Shown in pieces: positions 26,242 to 35,832 of a stretch of 64,000 nt of DNA. The stretch spans positions 1-64,000 of the forward strand of contig CAMBXM010000001.1 of assembly GCA_945871815.1 (NCBI GenBank), in the 5' to 3' direction. Source of the DNA: Singulisphaera sp. GP187 (GTDB lineage Bacteria; Planctomycetota; UBA1135; UBA2386). The notes under the pieces were generated by a model. That model worked only from the letters and a program-made list of their open reading frames with translations, had not been told where the DNA came from and made no database searches. The position numbers and the translations under genes are program-made. Numbering within the stretch: position 1 is the stretch's first letter; every line of letters starts with the position of its first letter.

Positions 26242-28968
26242 CTACTTCGTCTCTTTGAGGAAGCCATCGCAGATCTCCCGCAGGTATCCAGCGGCGACAC
26301 TCGGACCGAGGTTGTCGCGGTAGACCTGCCACCGCGCGCAGCCCTCGCGCAACGCCGCCGCGGCAGTCGGGTCCCCGGGCTTCAGTTCGCGCCTCGCCCA
26401 CAGCAAGGCAACCTCTGCCTCGATGCACGTCGGGGGCGTCATTCTCTTCGAGAACTCTGCGAACTGTTCGCAGTACGCGAGCTTCTCCTCGACCGTCCAC
26501 GACTGCACCTGCGCAGCGAGCTTGGTCGCGGAGAACCAAAACACGCGGCTCGCCGACTCCTCGTCTTCGCCATCGGCTGCGAGCGGACGCTGGCACTGCG
26601 ACGCTGCGAGCGCGAGGTGCGCATACGGGTCCATCGATCCGCGCGCATCCCACTCGAAGCCGGCAAACTGGGTCAGAAAGAGGATTGGCGCCGTGTAGAC
26701 CTTGGGATCCGCCTTGACCCGCATCAGCTCGTCGAGGAACTCGGCACAGACAACGTCGAAGCGGCCCCGCAGTGGCCCGTCTAGTTCCGAATCGCCGCGC
26801 CCGATCTCTTGCGTGAACCGCTTCGCCAGCTGCGGCTCGAACTCGGCAGCCTCGCGGAAGCGCACAACCACGCGGTGCATCGCCTCGGAGTCGGTGTCCG
26901 CCTGCCGAACCTGAACGCGGAAGCCAGCTGCCGCCTCGATCAACACCATCGCGGGCCGCTCCGCGGCTTCTGGCGCGAGCCCAGACTCGGCCAGCCGATC
27001 CTCGATCACCCCGAGTGCCTTTGCGGGGTCCCCAGTCTGCAGGCGGACCAGCGCGAGCAACGTCGCGACCATGTTGGCAGCGAAGCGATCCGTGGCGGTC
27101 TCGCGCAGCGTCTTTGCCAGTGCCATATCGAGGCGCACGAGCGCCTCTCGCATCTCCTCTTGACGAGCGAGCGCAATCGCCATCGTTGCCGGTCGCCTGA
27201 CGCCGCTGAACATCGGCGTTGCCGACTGGCCAAACTCCTCGTCCTGAAAGGTCTCGCCGACGCGATCGCAGGACGAGGCTTCGAGGAGGAGCATCGCGCG
27301 GCAACACAAGGTGTCGACCTTCAGGTTGGCAAAGTCGCGCGATGCATCTACAGCCAGCGTGCGCGAAGCCGTCGCATCACCCGCCTTGGTCTGCTTGCAC
27401 TCGACGAGCGTCATCAATGCGTCAAGGTGTCGCACACGCTCATCGTTGCGCGATGCCTCCGGCAAGCTACGAAGGACCCGCAACGCGTCGCCTTCGGAGC
27501 CGGACCGCAGGTGGTAGAAGGCGTTCTGCACCACGAGCTCGATGCGCGTCTCCGGACTCATCGCGACCCCGGAAGCGAGATGCATGCCCGCCATCGCGCC
27601 AACACGACCCGTCACGGTTGCAGCCACCATGTTGGTCGGCACCAACGCCGCGCGCTGGAACACGGCCCTGGTCAAACCTGGCGAAACCGCGGTCAGCGTG
27701 CCCAGATAGAGGTCTTCGTACTCTTGGTCGCCGTGAAACTCTGACTGCATGCGCAGGGCCAGGGCCAATGCCGCTGTTGCATCCCCTGCATCGCCCGCAA
27801 TCCCTGCCTCGCACTGCGCCCGAAACGCCGCCAACGCGGCGCGCCTTTCCCACCAACCCTGGCCAACAACGAGCAGCGCCGCCATCACCACACCAGCGCC
27901 GGCGATCGCCGGCCACCGACGCATCACGGCCACCGCCAGCTTCTCGCGGGCAAACACTGGTCCCTTTCCTGCCAGCAACCGCGAGAGGTCCGTCGCCAAG
28001 TCCTTGGCACTCGCATGGCGCTTGGCCGGGTCCTTCTGGAGCGCCTTCGCGAACACGCAGTCAAAGCCCTTGGGCAGCGAACGCGCCACCGCTGAGAGCG
28101 GCTTGACGATGCCGAAGGCAATCTCGCGAAACACCCCCACGCCCCGTTCGTCGGCGAGCACCAGCTTGCGACCGCTCAACAACTCGTAGAAGCACGCGGC
28201 GAGGCTGTAGATGTCCGAGCGCCCGTCGAGCTGGGTCATCGCCAGAACCTGCTCCGGGCTCATGTACGGAACGGTGCCCGCCAACGCATCGACGATCGGG
28301 TCCGTCGACACATCGAGCGACAGCCCAAAGTCGATCACGTAGGGAAACCCATCCTCGGCGATCATCACGTTCGACGGCTTCACGTCGCGGTGGACGATGC
28401 CGTGTTCGTGCATTGCGTGCAGCGCCAGCGCGAGGTCGCGCATCCACGCCAGGTAGCGCAGTCCGTCCTTCGGCGAGAGCGGCGTGGTGGCATCGTCCCA
28501 CCGCTGCTCGAAGACCTCGCGCAGCGTCTGGCCGCGGACGAGTTGCATCGCCATCCACGCGAGACCGTGGTCGACACCGTGATCGTAGACCTGCACCACT
28601 CCGCGGTGGTCGATGCTGCCGAGCGCCGAAGCTTCTTCGCGCAGCACGTGGGCGAGATCCGATCCGGCCGGCGCCGTCTTGATCGCGACGGCCTTGCCGG
28701 TCGTGGCATGAACGCCGCGATAGACCGTGCCCATACCACCGCGGCCGATCGGCGCTTCGACGCGGTAGGGGCCGAGCTGCGTCGGGGGCTCCGTTGCCAC
28801 GAACCGCTGCGCCTCGTTCGCCAACCGTGCCGACAGGCTCGTCAGGACCTTGCTCGCGGTGCGCTGGAACTCGTCGTCCAACCCGTCGCCGAGAAAGTGA
28901 TGCAACAGCTCCGGCGGAACAGACGCGCCCACAATCGGGCCCACGGACGGTTCATGGTGGCGTGACAC
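26242..28968 (-). CDS. Large membrane Ser/Thr protein kinase
   Basis: 908 residues from a GTG at 28968. An N-terminal helical leader (1-65) precedes the kinase domain (about 68-340): GRGGMGTV (75-82), AIK (K97), HRDVKPSN (D195), DFGLSLD (D213) and YMSPEQ. One membrane helix follows around 355-375 (IAGAGVVMAALLVVGQGWW). The remaining ~530 residues are exported, mostly helical, with TPR-like character (for example FYHLRSGSEGDALRVLRSLPEA and MVATLLALVRLQTGDPAKALGVIEDRL). All catalytic residues are present, so it should be active. It has no adjacent sigma gene, unlike the kinase at 21812. Probably a signalling receptor for an unknown envelope signal. Confidence 0.9.
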   Translation of the reverse strand: MSRHHEPSVGPIVGASVPPELLHHFLGDGLDDEFQRTASKVLTSLSARLANEAQRFVATEPPTQLGPYRVEAPIGRGGMGTVYRGVHATTGKAVAIKTAPAGSDLAHVLREEASALGSIDHRGVVQVYDHGVDHGLAWMAMQLVRGQTLREVFEQRWDDATTPLSPKDGLRYLAWMRDLALALHAMHEHGIVHRDVKPSNVMIAEDGFPYVIDFGLSLDVSTDPIVDALAGTVPYMSPEQVLAMTQLDGRSDIYSLAACFYELLSGRKLVLADERGVGVFREIAFGIVKPLSAVARSLPKGFDCVFAKALQKDPAKRHASAKDLATDLSRLLAGKGPVFAREKLAVAVMRRWPAIAGAGVVMAALLVVGQGWWERRAALAAFRAQCEAGIAGDAGDATAALALALRMQSEFHGDQEYEDLYLGTLTAVSPGLTRAVFQRAALVPTNMVAATVTGRVGAMAGMHLASGVAMSPETRIELVVQNAFYHLRSGSEGDALRVLRSLPEASRNDERVRHLDALMTLVECKQTKAGDATASRTLAVDASRDFANLKVDTLCCRAMLLLEASSCDRVGETFQDEEFGQSATPMFSGVRRPATMAIALARQEEMREALVRLDMALAKTLRETATDRFAANMVATLLALVRLQTGDPAKALGVIEDRLAESGLAPEAAERPAMVLIEAAAGFRVQVRQADTDSEAMHRVVVRFREAAEFEPQLAKRFTQEIGRGDSELDGPLRGRFDVVCAEFLDELMRVKADPKVYTAPILFLTQFAGFEWDARGSMDPYAHLALAASQCQRPLAADGEDEESASRVFWFSATKLAAQVQSWTVEEKLAYCEQFAEFSKRMTPPTCIEAEVALLWARRELKPGDPTAAAALREGCARWQVYRDNLGPSVAAGYLREICDGFLKETK

Positions 28969-29073
28969 GAGTTCCCGATCGAGGCGATCCCTCGTCAGGA
29001 GAGGGCGAGATGGATCGCGCCGAGACTGTAGTCCCTGCCGCGAGCACCGGTCAACCGCTGGGCTCCTGCCGAC

Positions 29074-29775
29074 TCACCCGCCGGCGCCCATCCCCTCCAG
29101 CACTTTGTCCACCGCCGCGACCAGCAACTGATAGCTCGCGAGCTGCCCTTCCCTGAACACGGTCGCGCTGCGCAGCAGGTTGCGAAACTCGTTCTGCGGC
29201 GCCAGCGCGCGGAACGCCTCGTGGTAGCCGCTCGCTGAGGCGCCGCTCATCTCGACTTGGAAGCTCGGCCCGTGCGCATCCAGGTACGGGAACAGGCGCT
29301 CCAGGACGAAGCTGCGGTTGACTGCGTCCCATTCGGTCGCAATCGGATAGATGCGGTCGTAGAGGGCAATGATCTGGTGCAGCAGGAGCTTGTCGCGCAG
29401 GAGTCGCGAGCCCCCGAGTTGTTGCAGCTCGAGATAGGTCGAACGCGACGGGGCAAACGACACATAGCCAAGCGCTACGTCCATCGCGGCGTCGAGTTCG
29501 CGTTCGCTCAGGGCTGCCGTGTCGGGCTGGAGCAGACGGCGAACACTGGCGATGTCCTGCTCGATTCGCGTTCGGCGCTTCAGCAACTCGGCACGGTCGA
29601 CGCGCAGCTCAGCAACGAGTCCTCGCAGCAGCCGCGTCTCTTGCTTGCGGTCCTCCCGCTGGTCGCGCCATTCTTGCAACCAGAACGAGATCGTGATGCC
29701 GAGCACGACGACCAGGAGTTCGAGGACGAGTTTGCCGCGCAGGCCGCGGGAAGGCGCCGGAGTCGCGTGGGACAT
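29074..29775 (-). CDS. Single-pass membrane protein, DUF6090-like
   Basis: 233 residues from the ATG at 29775. A membrane helix near the N-terminus (KLVLELLVVVLGITISFWLQEW) runs straight into a charged coiled-coil-like helix (QREDRKQETRLLRGLVAELR). This is the layout of DUF6090-type proteins (ELVVVVLGI-I-F-L-EW followed by an E/R-rich helix). The exported part is helical with no recognisable catalytic motif. It is divergent from the ECF sigma gene at 29930, with a 154-bp shared promoter region. Function unknown. Confidence 0.65.
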   Translation of the reverse strand: MSHATPAPSRGLRGKLVLELLVVVLGITISFWLQEWRDQREDRKQETRLLRGLVAELRVDRAELLKRRTRIEQDIASVRRLLQPDTAALSERELDAAMDVALGYVSFAPSRSTYLELQQLGGSRLLRDKLLLHQIIALYDRIYPIATEWDAVNRSFVLERLFPYLDAHGPSFQVEMSGASASGYHEAFRALAPQNEFRNLLRSATVFREGQLASYQLLVAAVDKVLEGMGAGG

Positions 29776-29929
29776 CGCGACAAGACTAGTGCAAGGAGCC
29801 ACTGCCACGAAACCAACCTAGCACGCCGGGATTCCGTGATGGGTAAGGGGCGGCGCTCGCGGACTCCCTTGCGACCGGCAGGCCCGACCACGGGCGGTGC
29901 CGCCTTCCCCCCCGCAGGAGATCCCGATC

Positions 29930-30739
29930 ATGGCCACCGCGACCATCCATCACCCGGAAAGCCCCGCGCTCCGCGAGCGCCTGCTGCAGCTGTCGAAGCG
30001 CACTCATCACGAAGGCCTCTGCCGTATCGCCGAGCGCACCTCGCCGCTCGATGGCAGCCCACTGCAAACCGATCTCGATTGCAGTGATTGGCTCAGCACG
30101 AGCCTGATGAACGTGTTCAAGACAACCGGCGATGCCGAAGCATTCGCCCTGTTGTTCGAACTCAACTCGGCTGATTTCCTGCGCACGATTCGAGCGCGGC
30201 TGCGCAACTGCAGTGGTGTCGATGCCAACGACGTGCTGCAGGACGCCTTCGTCAACATGTTTCGCTACCCGAGCCGCTTCGACCCCTCGCGTCCCGATGC
30301 GTTCCGCAACTGGGGCCATCGCATCGTGCGCAACACGACGTTCGCGAGTATCCGTGGCCTGCAGCGGCAACCCCAGGCACTGATCGCCGACGACGAATTC
30401 TTGCCACAGGTCGACACCAACACAGTGGCGCCCGAGCTCGCGGCCGCCAACCACGAGATCGCTGCGACCGTCGATCAGGCGTGGCTGCTGTTCTTGTCGC
30501 TCTATCTCGTGGAGTTTGGCCGCCTCAGCCAGAAGGAACAGCGCGCGTTGACCCTCGTCGAGGTCGAGAGGAACAGCTATCGCGAGACCGCGGCTCAGCT
30601 CGGCGTCTGCATCGCCAACCTGAAGATGGTGATCTTCCGGGCCAGAAAGCGTGTGGCCCGCGGCCTCGCCGAAGCACTGGCGGCACTTGACCGCCAGGAG
30701 TGCATCGTCGCTTCACCGAAGCTCGCCATTGCCGGCTGA
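29930..30739 (+). CDS. ECF-type sigma factor with extended N-terminus
   Basis: 269 residues from the ATG at 29930, preceded by GGAG at 29917-29920. About 75 extra residues precede region 2 (FALLFELNSADFLRTIRARL, DANDVLQDAFVNMFRYP, FRNWGHRIVRNTTFASIRGL). Region 4: LSQKEQRALTLVEVERNSYRE with the helix-turn-helix TAAQLGVCIANLKMVIFRARKRV. No anti-sigma gene follows; the gene ends before a dispersed repeat. It is longer than the usual ECF factor (about 180 residues), so the N-terminal segment may be a regulatory domain of its own. Confidence 0.85.
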   Translation: MATATIHHPESPALRERLLQLSKRTHHEGLCRIAERTSPLDGSPLQTDLDCSDWLSTSLMNVFKTTGDAEAFALLFELNSADFLRTIRARLRNCSGVDANDVLQDAFVNMFRYPSRFDPSRPDAFRNWGHRIVRNTTFASIRGLQRQPQALIADDEFLPQVDTNTVAPELAAANHEIAATVDQAWLLFLSLYLVEFGRLSQKEQRALTLVEVERNSYRETAAQLGVCIANLKMVIFRARKRVARGLAEALAALDRQECIVASPKLAIAG

Positions 30740-30746
30740 GTGCCAA

Positions 30747-30808
30747 GAAGTGGCTTCGTCAGCAGACCTGCGCACGAAGCAGTGCGCCGGCGGCAAAGGG
30801 CAAGGAGT
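30747..30808 (+). repeat. Dispersed intergenic repeat, copy D (diverged)
   Basis: Shares GAAGTGG-TTC at its start, CCTGCG in the middle and AGGGC-AGGAGT at its end with copies A and B, but the spacing differs by about two bases and the centre is diverged. It lies between the convergent stops at 30739 and 30855. Confidence 0.5.
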
Positions 30809-30854
30809 GGACTCGCAGCGGCAGCCACGGGGGTTACTTGGCACCCACCTCGAC

Positions 30855-32969
30855 TCAGCGCGGCATGACCGCCCACCATTCGGCGCTGCCCCAGGTAGTG
30901 GGCGCCCCGAGACCGGTGACGATTTGGTCGCAACGCCCGACCAGGGCGGGATCCAGTCCGCGATGCAGTTCGCGGCAGATCAGCACCGACGGAAAGATCC
31001 ACTCCCAGAAGCTGATGCCGACCTGCACGTCCGGGCTGCCTTCGTAGTAGCTGCTCGCCGGCAGAGCCTGACCTTCTTGCGCACCTTGCAGATAGCGCAC
31101 ATTGGTGCACGCGACCCAGGTCCCGTTCCGGTTGTAGATGCAGTGGTTCACGATCATCTTCGAGACCTCCATCGCCATCTGCCGGTAGCGCGGGTCGCCG
31201 GTGACACGGTAGGCGGCGTAGTAGCCCATCGTGGCGATGCTGTGCTCCCAGACCACGATCGCTGGCACGGCACTGCCATCTTGTTCGCGGAAGGTCGGCG
31301 AGCTGCCGAGCGCCATCGCCCGGATCGGCCTCGTCGGGTCATTGACGAAGTTGCGGCCCGGCCAGATCGCGCGCAGATTGTCGATGCGCCTGCCCATGTG
31401 GATCAACAACGCCTGCCGCTCGGACTCCTCGTCGAGCAGCAACACCATGTTGCTCCAGGCCAGTTCCAGTCGGCCTTCGGCACGAGGCGAGTCGACGAAA
31501 CCGGGCTGCTGCGTCAGATCGATTTGGAGCAGATCCTTCTGCGCTTGGCGCAAGGCGTAGCTCCCGGTCAACGCGAGCTGCGCGTTGAGGTTGTTCTGCG
31601 AACGATGTTGATCGTCGATCCCGGACCAACCGTTGGATGGCCAGCTGTACGGGAATGGGCACGGCAAGCCCAGCGTGTCGCCGGTCGTGCGGCAGTTGAT
31701 GATCTGACTCCACGTGCGCAGATTCGGATGATTCACGGCCTGCAGTGGCGAGCCGTCGGCTTCGCGATAGTGGAAGGGCCGCCCGAACATCTCGTACATC
31801 GAGTAGCCCGCTTCCCACAGGTAGCGCGGGTCACCGACAGTCACGGCAAGCGAGCCCTTGCAGGCGCCAAAGTCCTCTTGCCCACCGGTCGATCCCGCCT
31901 GCGGCGCCAGCCCTCTTGGTCGCGCTGCGTAGTAATCCCGCGTCGTGCTCAGGAGATTGCGAAAGGACGCGGCGCTCGCGTTGGCCGCATTCCAGCCGCC
32001 GTTCTGCTGGCCGGCCGGAACTTCGGGGACCCACCCGCAGGCGAGCCACTTGCCATTCCAGTTGTCGGCCACCGCAACCACGGGGCCGCGCGTCTCGGCG
32101 ACAAAGTTGGTAGCGCGCTCCTCCGGGGTCAGCAACAGGGGCCGCGAGCCGTAGGGGAACGACAACGTGTCGACCGGCCGCCCCGGACTCGGCACGGCGA
32201 GGACCGTGCCACTGAAGAACATCTGCTCGCCGCGACCCATGGTTCGGCGCGGTGACAGGACCTGGATCCAGTTGCCAAAGCTGCTGTGCCACGGCCAGAA
32301 GTCCTGCCGCCCGGGGGGCTGCATGCCCTCGATGCGGCGATAGTCGAACGACATGAACTCCCCGGCCTCGACCCACATGGCCTCGAACTCGTAGCTGAGA
32401 TCCGCGACACGAGGATCGCTGAAGGTCACCGTCATCTCGAACTTCATCACGTCCGACGTCGAGTAGAGGTAGATCCACTCATCGAAGATCAGCGGCGTCG
32501 TGCCGATGCGGGCACGCAGGTGAAACACGCGGCGCGCGCGGTTGTCCTCGACTTGCAAGAAGTGGATCACCGAGAGTCGATGCTCGATCCCATCCTTCAT
32601 CACCCGCAGCCGCGGAATGGTGGCGAACGAATCGTCGTCGACCCAAGGCGACGTGGCGAACGGCGGCATCTGCGCCGGGTCCGAGGTGATCGGCAGGAGC
32701 GGCGCGACGAACGACTGGTTCGGTTGCAGCTCGACGTAGGCGTGGAACATCTGCGAGTGCAGACCGACGCGAGCGCCCTTCAGGGCAACGAAGCCGCCGA
32801 GGTCACACTGCTCAGGCAGGTTGGCGCCATCGCTCAGCGGTACGGCGAAGTCGACCCACTGCTTGCGCGGCAGATCAGCGAGGTTGGTGACGCGCACATT
32901 TTGCGCCAGAAGTGGAACAGACAGAACGGCGCCGACGAGCGCCATGAACCAGGTGGTGCGTTGGATCAT
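30855..32969 (-). CDS. Large secreted protein of unknown function
   Basis: 704 residues from the ATG at 32969, which gives the signal peptide MIQRTTWFMALVGAVLSVPLLAQ. The upstream open frame is not protein-like. The first half is beta-rich, with aromatic stretches (SSFGNWIQVL, SRPLLLTPEERATNF). The second half is helical, with repeated aromatic/Gly patches (WEAGYSMYEMFGRPFHY, YYAAYRVTGDPRYRQMAMEVSKMIV), which fits an alpha/alpha toroid of the kind seen in some glycan-active enzymes. I cannot identify catalytic residues or a family. It is convergent with the sigma factor at 29930. Confidence 0.7.
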   Translation of the reverse strand: MIQRTTWFMALVGAVLSVPLLAQNVRVTNLADLPRKQWVDFAVPLSDGANLPEQCDLGGFVALKGARVGLHSQMFHAYVELQPNQSFVAPLLPITSDPAQMPPFATSPWVDDDSFATIPRLRVMKDGIEHRLSVIHFLQVEDNRARRVFHLRARIGTTPLIFDEWIYLYSTSDVMKFEMTVTFSDPRVADLSYEFEAMWVEAGEFMSFDYRRIEGMQPPGRQDFWPWHSSFGNWIQVLSPRRTMGRGEQMFFSGTVLAVPSPGRPVDTLSFPYGSRPLLLTPEERATNFVAETRGPVVAVADNWNGKWLACGWVPEVPAGQQNGGWNAANASAASFRNLLSTTRDYYAARPRGLAPQAGSTGGQEDFGACKGSLAVTVGDPRYLWEAGYSMYEMFGRPFHYREADGSPLQAVNHPNLRTWSQIINCRTTGDTLGLPCPFPYSWPSNGWSGIDDQHRSQNNLNAQLALTGSYALRQAQKDLLQIDLTQQPGFVDSPRAEGRLELAWSNMVLLLDEESERQALLIHMGRRIDNLRAIWPGRNFVNDPTRPIRAMALGSSPTFREQDGSAVPAIVVWEHSIATMGYYAAYRVTGDPRYRQMAMEVSKMIVNHCIYNRNGTWVACTNVRYLQGAQEGQALPASSYYEGSPDVQVGISFWEWIFPSVLICRELHRGLDPALVGRCDQIVTGLGAPTTWGSAEWWAVMPR

Positions 32970-33407
32970 GCGGAACGGACGGAGGGAGAGGACCTGGGGG
33001 CTCCCGGCTGCTGCCGCCGTGCCGATCGCGGTGCGAACCGTCGTCCGTCCGTAGCAATCCGCATGGCACGCAAGCCGCCAGAGTCTGCCCGCAACTACGC
33101 ACAAGGGGAGGTCCTCTGGTCCGACGGAATCGAAGTGCTGAGAACCGCATCCGAATGCCAGTGCGGGGCGGCACTTCGGCTGCTGCGGCGAGACTGCGTC
33201 AGACCAATCGAGCCACAATTCTGAGCTCTCTGGCATCCGCGTTCTCGCCGTCCGACCCATAGGAACTGCGGCGCCGCTCCTTCCGGCAGGGCCGTCGACC
33301 GCTAGCGGCAAACCTGCAGCGCCGCCGATGCGAAGAACCGACGTGCTTTGCGTGAAGCCAGCATCGCCGAGCCGCGCCGCCACAGTCTCACGATCACTCG
33401 GCGCCGC
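32970..33407. other. Intergenic region, 438 bp
   Basis: It lies between the start of the secreted protein gene and the end of the FemAB/GNAT-like gene. A 53-codon ATG frame on the plus strand (33063-33224) has three cysteines but no support as a gene. No RNA gene or strong repeat seen. Confidence 0.45.
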
Positions 33408-34436
33408 TCAGCGGGGCGACTTCTTTGGCTCCAGCAACCACGTGTGCATCGTCGTCTCGATCTCCGTCCAGTGGACCTTGTAGTCCATCTTTGGCCCCAT
33501 GTCGTAGCGTGCGATGCCCTCTTCGCACAGCCAGCGCAGTTGTTCCCATTGCAGCAGATTGCCGATCGACGACGAGTGCCACGCGTCGGCGTAGCTGAAC
33601 TGCTGGCCGCGATAGACCTGACCCGCGATCCCGCCAAACACGTAGCCGATGTCGAGGCCGTCGTGACGGGCGAACATCACCCGCGCCGACGCCGACCGCG
33701 AAAGGCGCAGCAGCATCGAGCGGTAGAACTCGCGCGAACCAGCCACCGCCATGCCACACTCGCCGATGCCTTTCCAACTGACCAACTCGGCCGCGATCAT
33801 GCGCTCGTACAGCGCCAGAGCCATGACTTCGGTGTTCGGCACCTGACGTTCGAAGGTGATGGCCTGGTCGCGGGCCCGCCGCACCGTCTGCCGCAGTCGT
33901 CGCCGAAAGTGCGCCGACCGCCGCGACAGCCAGCCGTCGAGGCCGCCAGCGAGCTTCGCGCTGCTCTGAACCGCAACATCGACCCGGTACAGCTCAAAGC
34001 GACGCTGGAAGCGCCGCCACAACGACTCGGCGAGTTCGCCGTCGGGCAAGACCCCACTGATGAGGACGGCATTCGGGCTCTGCGTCCCTGGCAGCGTGGC
34101 GAGGAATGCATCGAGCAGATCGACGGCGCGCGCCCCGAGCAGCGGACAGCCAAAGCGCCAGCTCGCCTCAACGGGCTCCAGCACGCGACCGAGGTCCTGG
34201 TAGGTCCGCTCACAGAGCGCCACGACGCTGCCGCAACTCTCGACCACATGAACCGGCCGCTGCGGCAAGAAGACTTCGTGGAACGACAGCGCCCACTCGG
34301 TGCGGCAGCAGAACGGATCGCCGTGGACGGTCGCTGCCGCGGCGCGATTCCACGCCGAGTCGGCGTGGTCCTCTTCGGCGAACGTGCCGTTGCGCATCCC
34401 GGCCCGCACGGCTGCAGCTTGCTCGTTCTTGCTCAT
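33408..34436 (-). CDS. FemAB/CelD-like acetyltransferase-fold protein
   Basis: 342 residues from the ATG at 34436. The C-terminal half has GNAT-fold character of the FemAB/CelD type: SRRSAHFRRRLRQTVRRA (the usual SKKxRxxLRR-like motif), then LYERMIAAELVSWKGIG, FYRSMLLRLS, ARVMFARHDGLDIGYVFGGIAGQVYRGQQFSYA and EQLRWLCEEGIARYDMGPKMDYK. Such proteins transfer acyl or aminoacyl groups in envelope polysaccharide or natural-product pathways. It is the last of three same-strand genes (asparagine-synthetase-like, secreted unknown, this one) with gaps of 39 and 67 bp, divergent from the phosphonate genes. The substrate is unknown. Confidence 0.75.
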   Translation of the reverse strand: MSKNEQAAAVRAGMRNGTFAEEDHADSAWNRAAAATVHGDPFCCRTEWALSFHEVFLPQRPVHVVESCGSVVALCERTYQDLGRVLEPVEASWRFGCPLLGARAVDLLDAFLATLPGTQSPNAVLISGVLPDGELAESLWRRFQRRFELYRVDVAVQSSAKLAGGLDGWLSRRSAHFRRRLRQTVRRARDQAITFERQVPNTEVMALALYERMIAAELVSWKGIGECGMAVAGSREFYRSMLLRLSRSASARVMFARHDGLDIGYVFGGIAGQVYRGQQFSYADAWHSSSIGNLLQWEQLRWLCEEGIARYDMGPKMDYKVHWTEIETTMHTWLLEPKKSPR

Positions 34437-34503
34437 GCGAGTTTGCCGTGCCCACGCTACGCCCGCAGTGCGGGGTCGGCAACGCGCCCGAGTGCGCCAG
34501 CCG

Positions 34504-35793
34504 CTACTTGTTCGTCTTCTCGGCGGCGTCCATCGCCTCGAGCTCGCGCTGCAGCCACTCACGCATCGTCACTGCCGTGCCGTCAGCGCCGAGCACCGTG
34601 TGCGGCTCGCCGGTCCGACGCGACGTGCTGGCGACGTCGTCAACGAACGTCGCGACCGTGAGCTTGCGCCCGCTCGGCCCGCTCGCGGCCAGCGACAACG
34701 ACCGCGCCGCCAAGAGGCCATCGAACTTGACTCCGTCTCGCAGGAAGGTGTCCCCGCTCGCGGCCACTCGACGGACCAATATCGCGATGCGATCTGGCAT
34801 GTAGCCCGCGGCCGGTCGCACGAACAGTTCGGCATGGTCGTCGCCAATCAGGCGGTTCTGCAAGCGCTCGACGACCAGCACATAGCGCTCGTCCGCGACC
34901 GCGAACTCGACGGCCTCGCGTTCGAAGACCAAGCGATGCGCGAGGACCTCACGACCGTTCGCGTCGCGGATCTCGAGCTCGGTGCCCCCCATCGTGATGT
35001 CGCCGATCCTGACCACGAGCCAACCCCGACTGCCGGGCATGTAGGAGGCCTCGCGTTGGATCACCGAGAACTCGGCCGTGCCGTCGAGCGCGAGCCTTCG
35101 GGGCGCGAACTCGAACACGAAGCTCGCGGGCACCCCGTCGAGCTCGGCCTCGACGCAGAGCTGCTCTGACTTCGCCACGAGCTCGCGCAACTGGTCGTCG
35201 AAGCGCAACTCCATGACCTCGCTCTCCGCGACTCGGAGGAACGGCAGACGGTGCTCGGCCGAAGACGCCGTCGCCTTGTCAATTCGACCGCGCGGTGCAC
35301 GGAGCTCGATCGCCGTGATGCCTTCGCCGTCGAACCACGTCGAGGACAGCACGCTGCCGTCGTGAACAGTTCCCGAGTCGGTGCGCAGGCGACAGCCCAG
35401 CGAGGTCTCGCGCACGCCCTTCGCGACCCAGAGAATGGGCGCGCTCGAGACGGCGCCGATGCCCGAAGAATCCCCGTTCGCACCGGAAGCATGCACGAAC
35501 AGCCGGCCGTGAGTGGCGCCTCGAGGCAGCATTGCTGCGACTTCGGGCGTGGCCAGGTTGAGTTGCCAACTCGTGGCCCCACTTCGGCGCATCGGGACCG
35601 TCGGGCCGCCGAGCAATGCGCCGAGCGCGACAGCACGTGGGAAGCCCTGGACCTCGACCTCGAGCATCAGGTTGGAGCCGGGGTCCGCGGGCAGCACGAC
35701 CTTCTGCGGCACCTGCACGAGCCGGATCGCCAACTGCGCCGAGGCGGGCGAAAGGAGCAAGGACATGAGCCCGATGGCGCGGAACGCGATCAT
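34504..35793 (-). CDS. Secreted beta-rich protein of unknown function
   Basis: 429 residues with a signal peptide (MIAFRAIGLMSLLLSPASAQ). The mature part consists of many short beta strands with charged turns and no cysteine clusters or catalytic motif I can recognise. The C-terminus ends with a charged helix (EWLQRELEAMDAAEKTNK). It lies between the asparagine-synthetase-like and FemAB/GNAT-like genes on the same strand, 39 bp downstream of the former, so it is likely part of that transcription unit. Confidence 0.7.
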   Translation of the reverse strand: MIAFRAIGLMSLLLSPASAQLAIRLVQVPQKVVLPADPGSNLMLEVEVQGFPRAVALGALLGGPTVPMRRSGATSWQLNLATPEVAAMLPRGATHGRLFVHASGANGDSSGIGAVSSAPILWVAKGVRETSLGCRLRTDSGTVHDGSVLSSTWFDGEGITAIELRAPRGRIDKATASSAEHRLPFLRVAESEVMELRFDDQLRELVAKSEQLCVEAELDGVPASFVFEFAPRRLALDGTAEFSVIQREASYMPGSRGWLVVRIGDITMGGTELEIRDANGREVLAHRLVFEREAVEFAVADERYVLVVERLQNRLIGDDHAELFVRPAAGYMPDRIAILVRRVAASGDTFLRDGVKFDGLLAARSLSLAASGPSGRKLTVATFVDDVASTSRRTGEPHTVLGADGTAVTMREWLQRELEAMDAAEKTNK

Positions 35794-35832
35794 CGCAACA
35801 GCATACGGCCACCGCGCGCGGGCCCCTGCAGT

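Noticed and set aside
33063-33224. 53-codon ATG frame with three cysteines
   Set aside because: No ribosome site, no similarity I recognise, and it is only the tail of a longer antisense frame.
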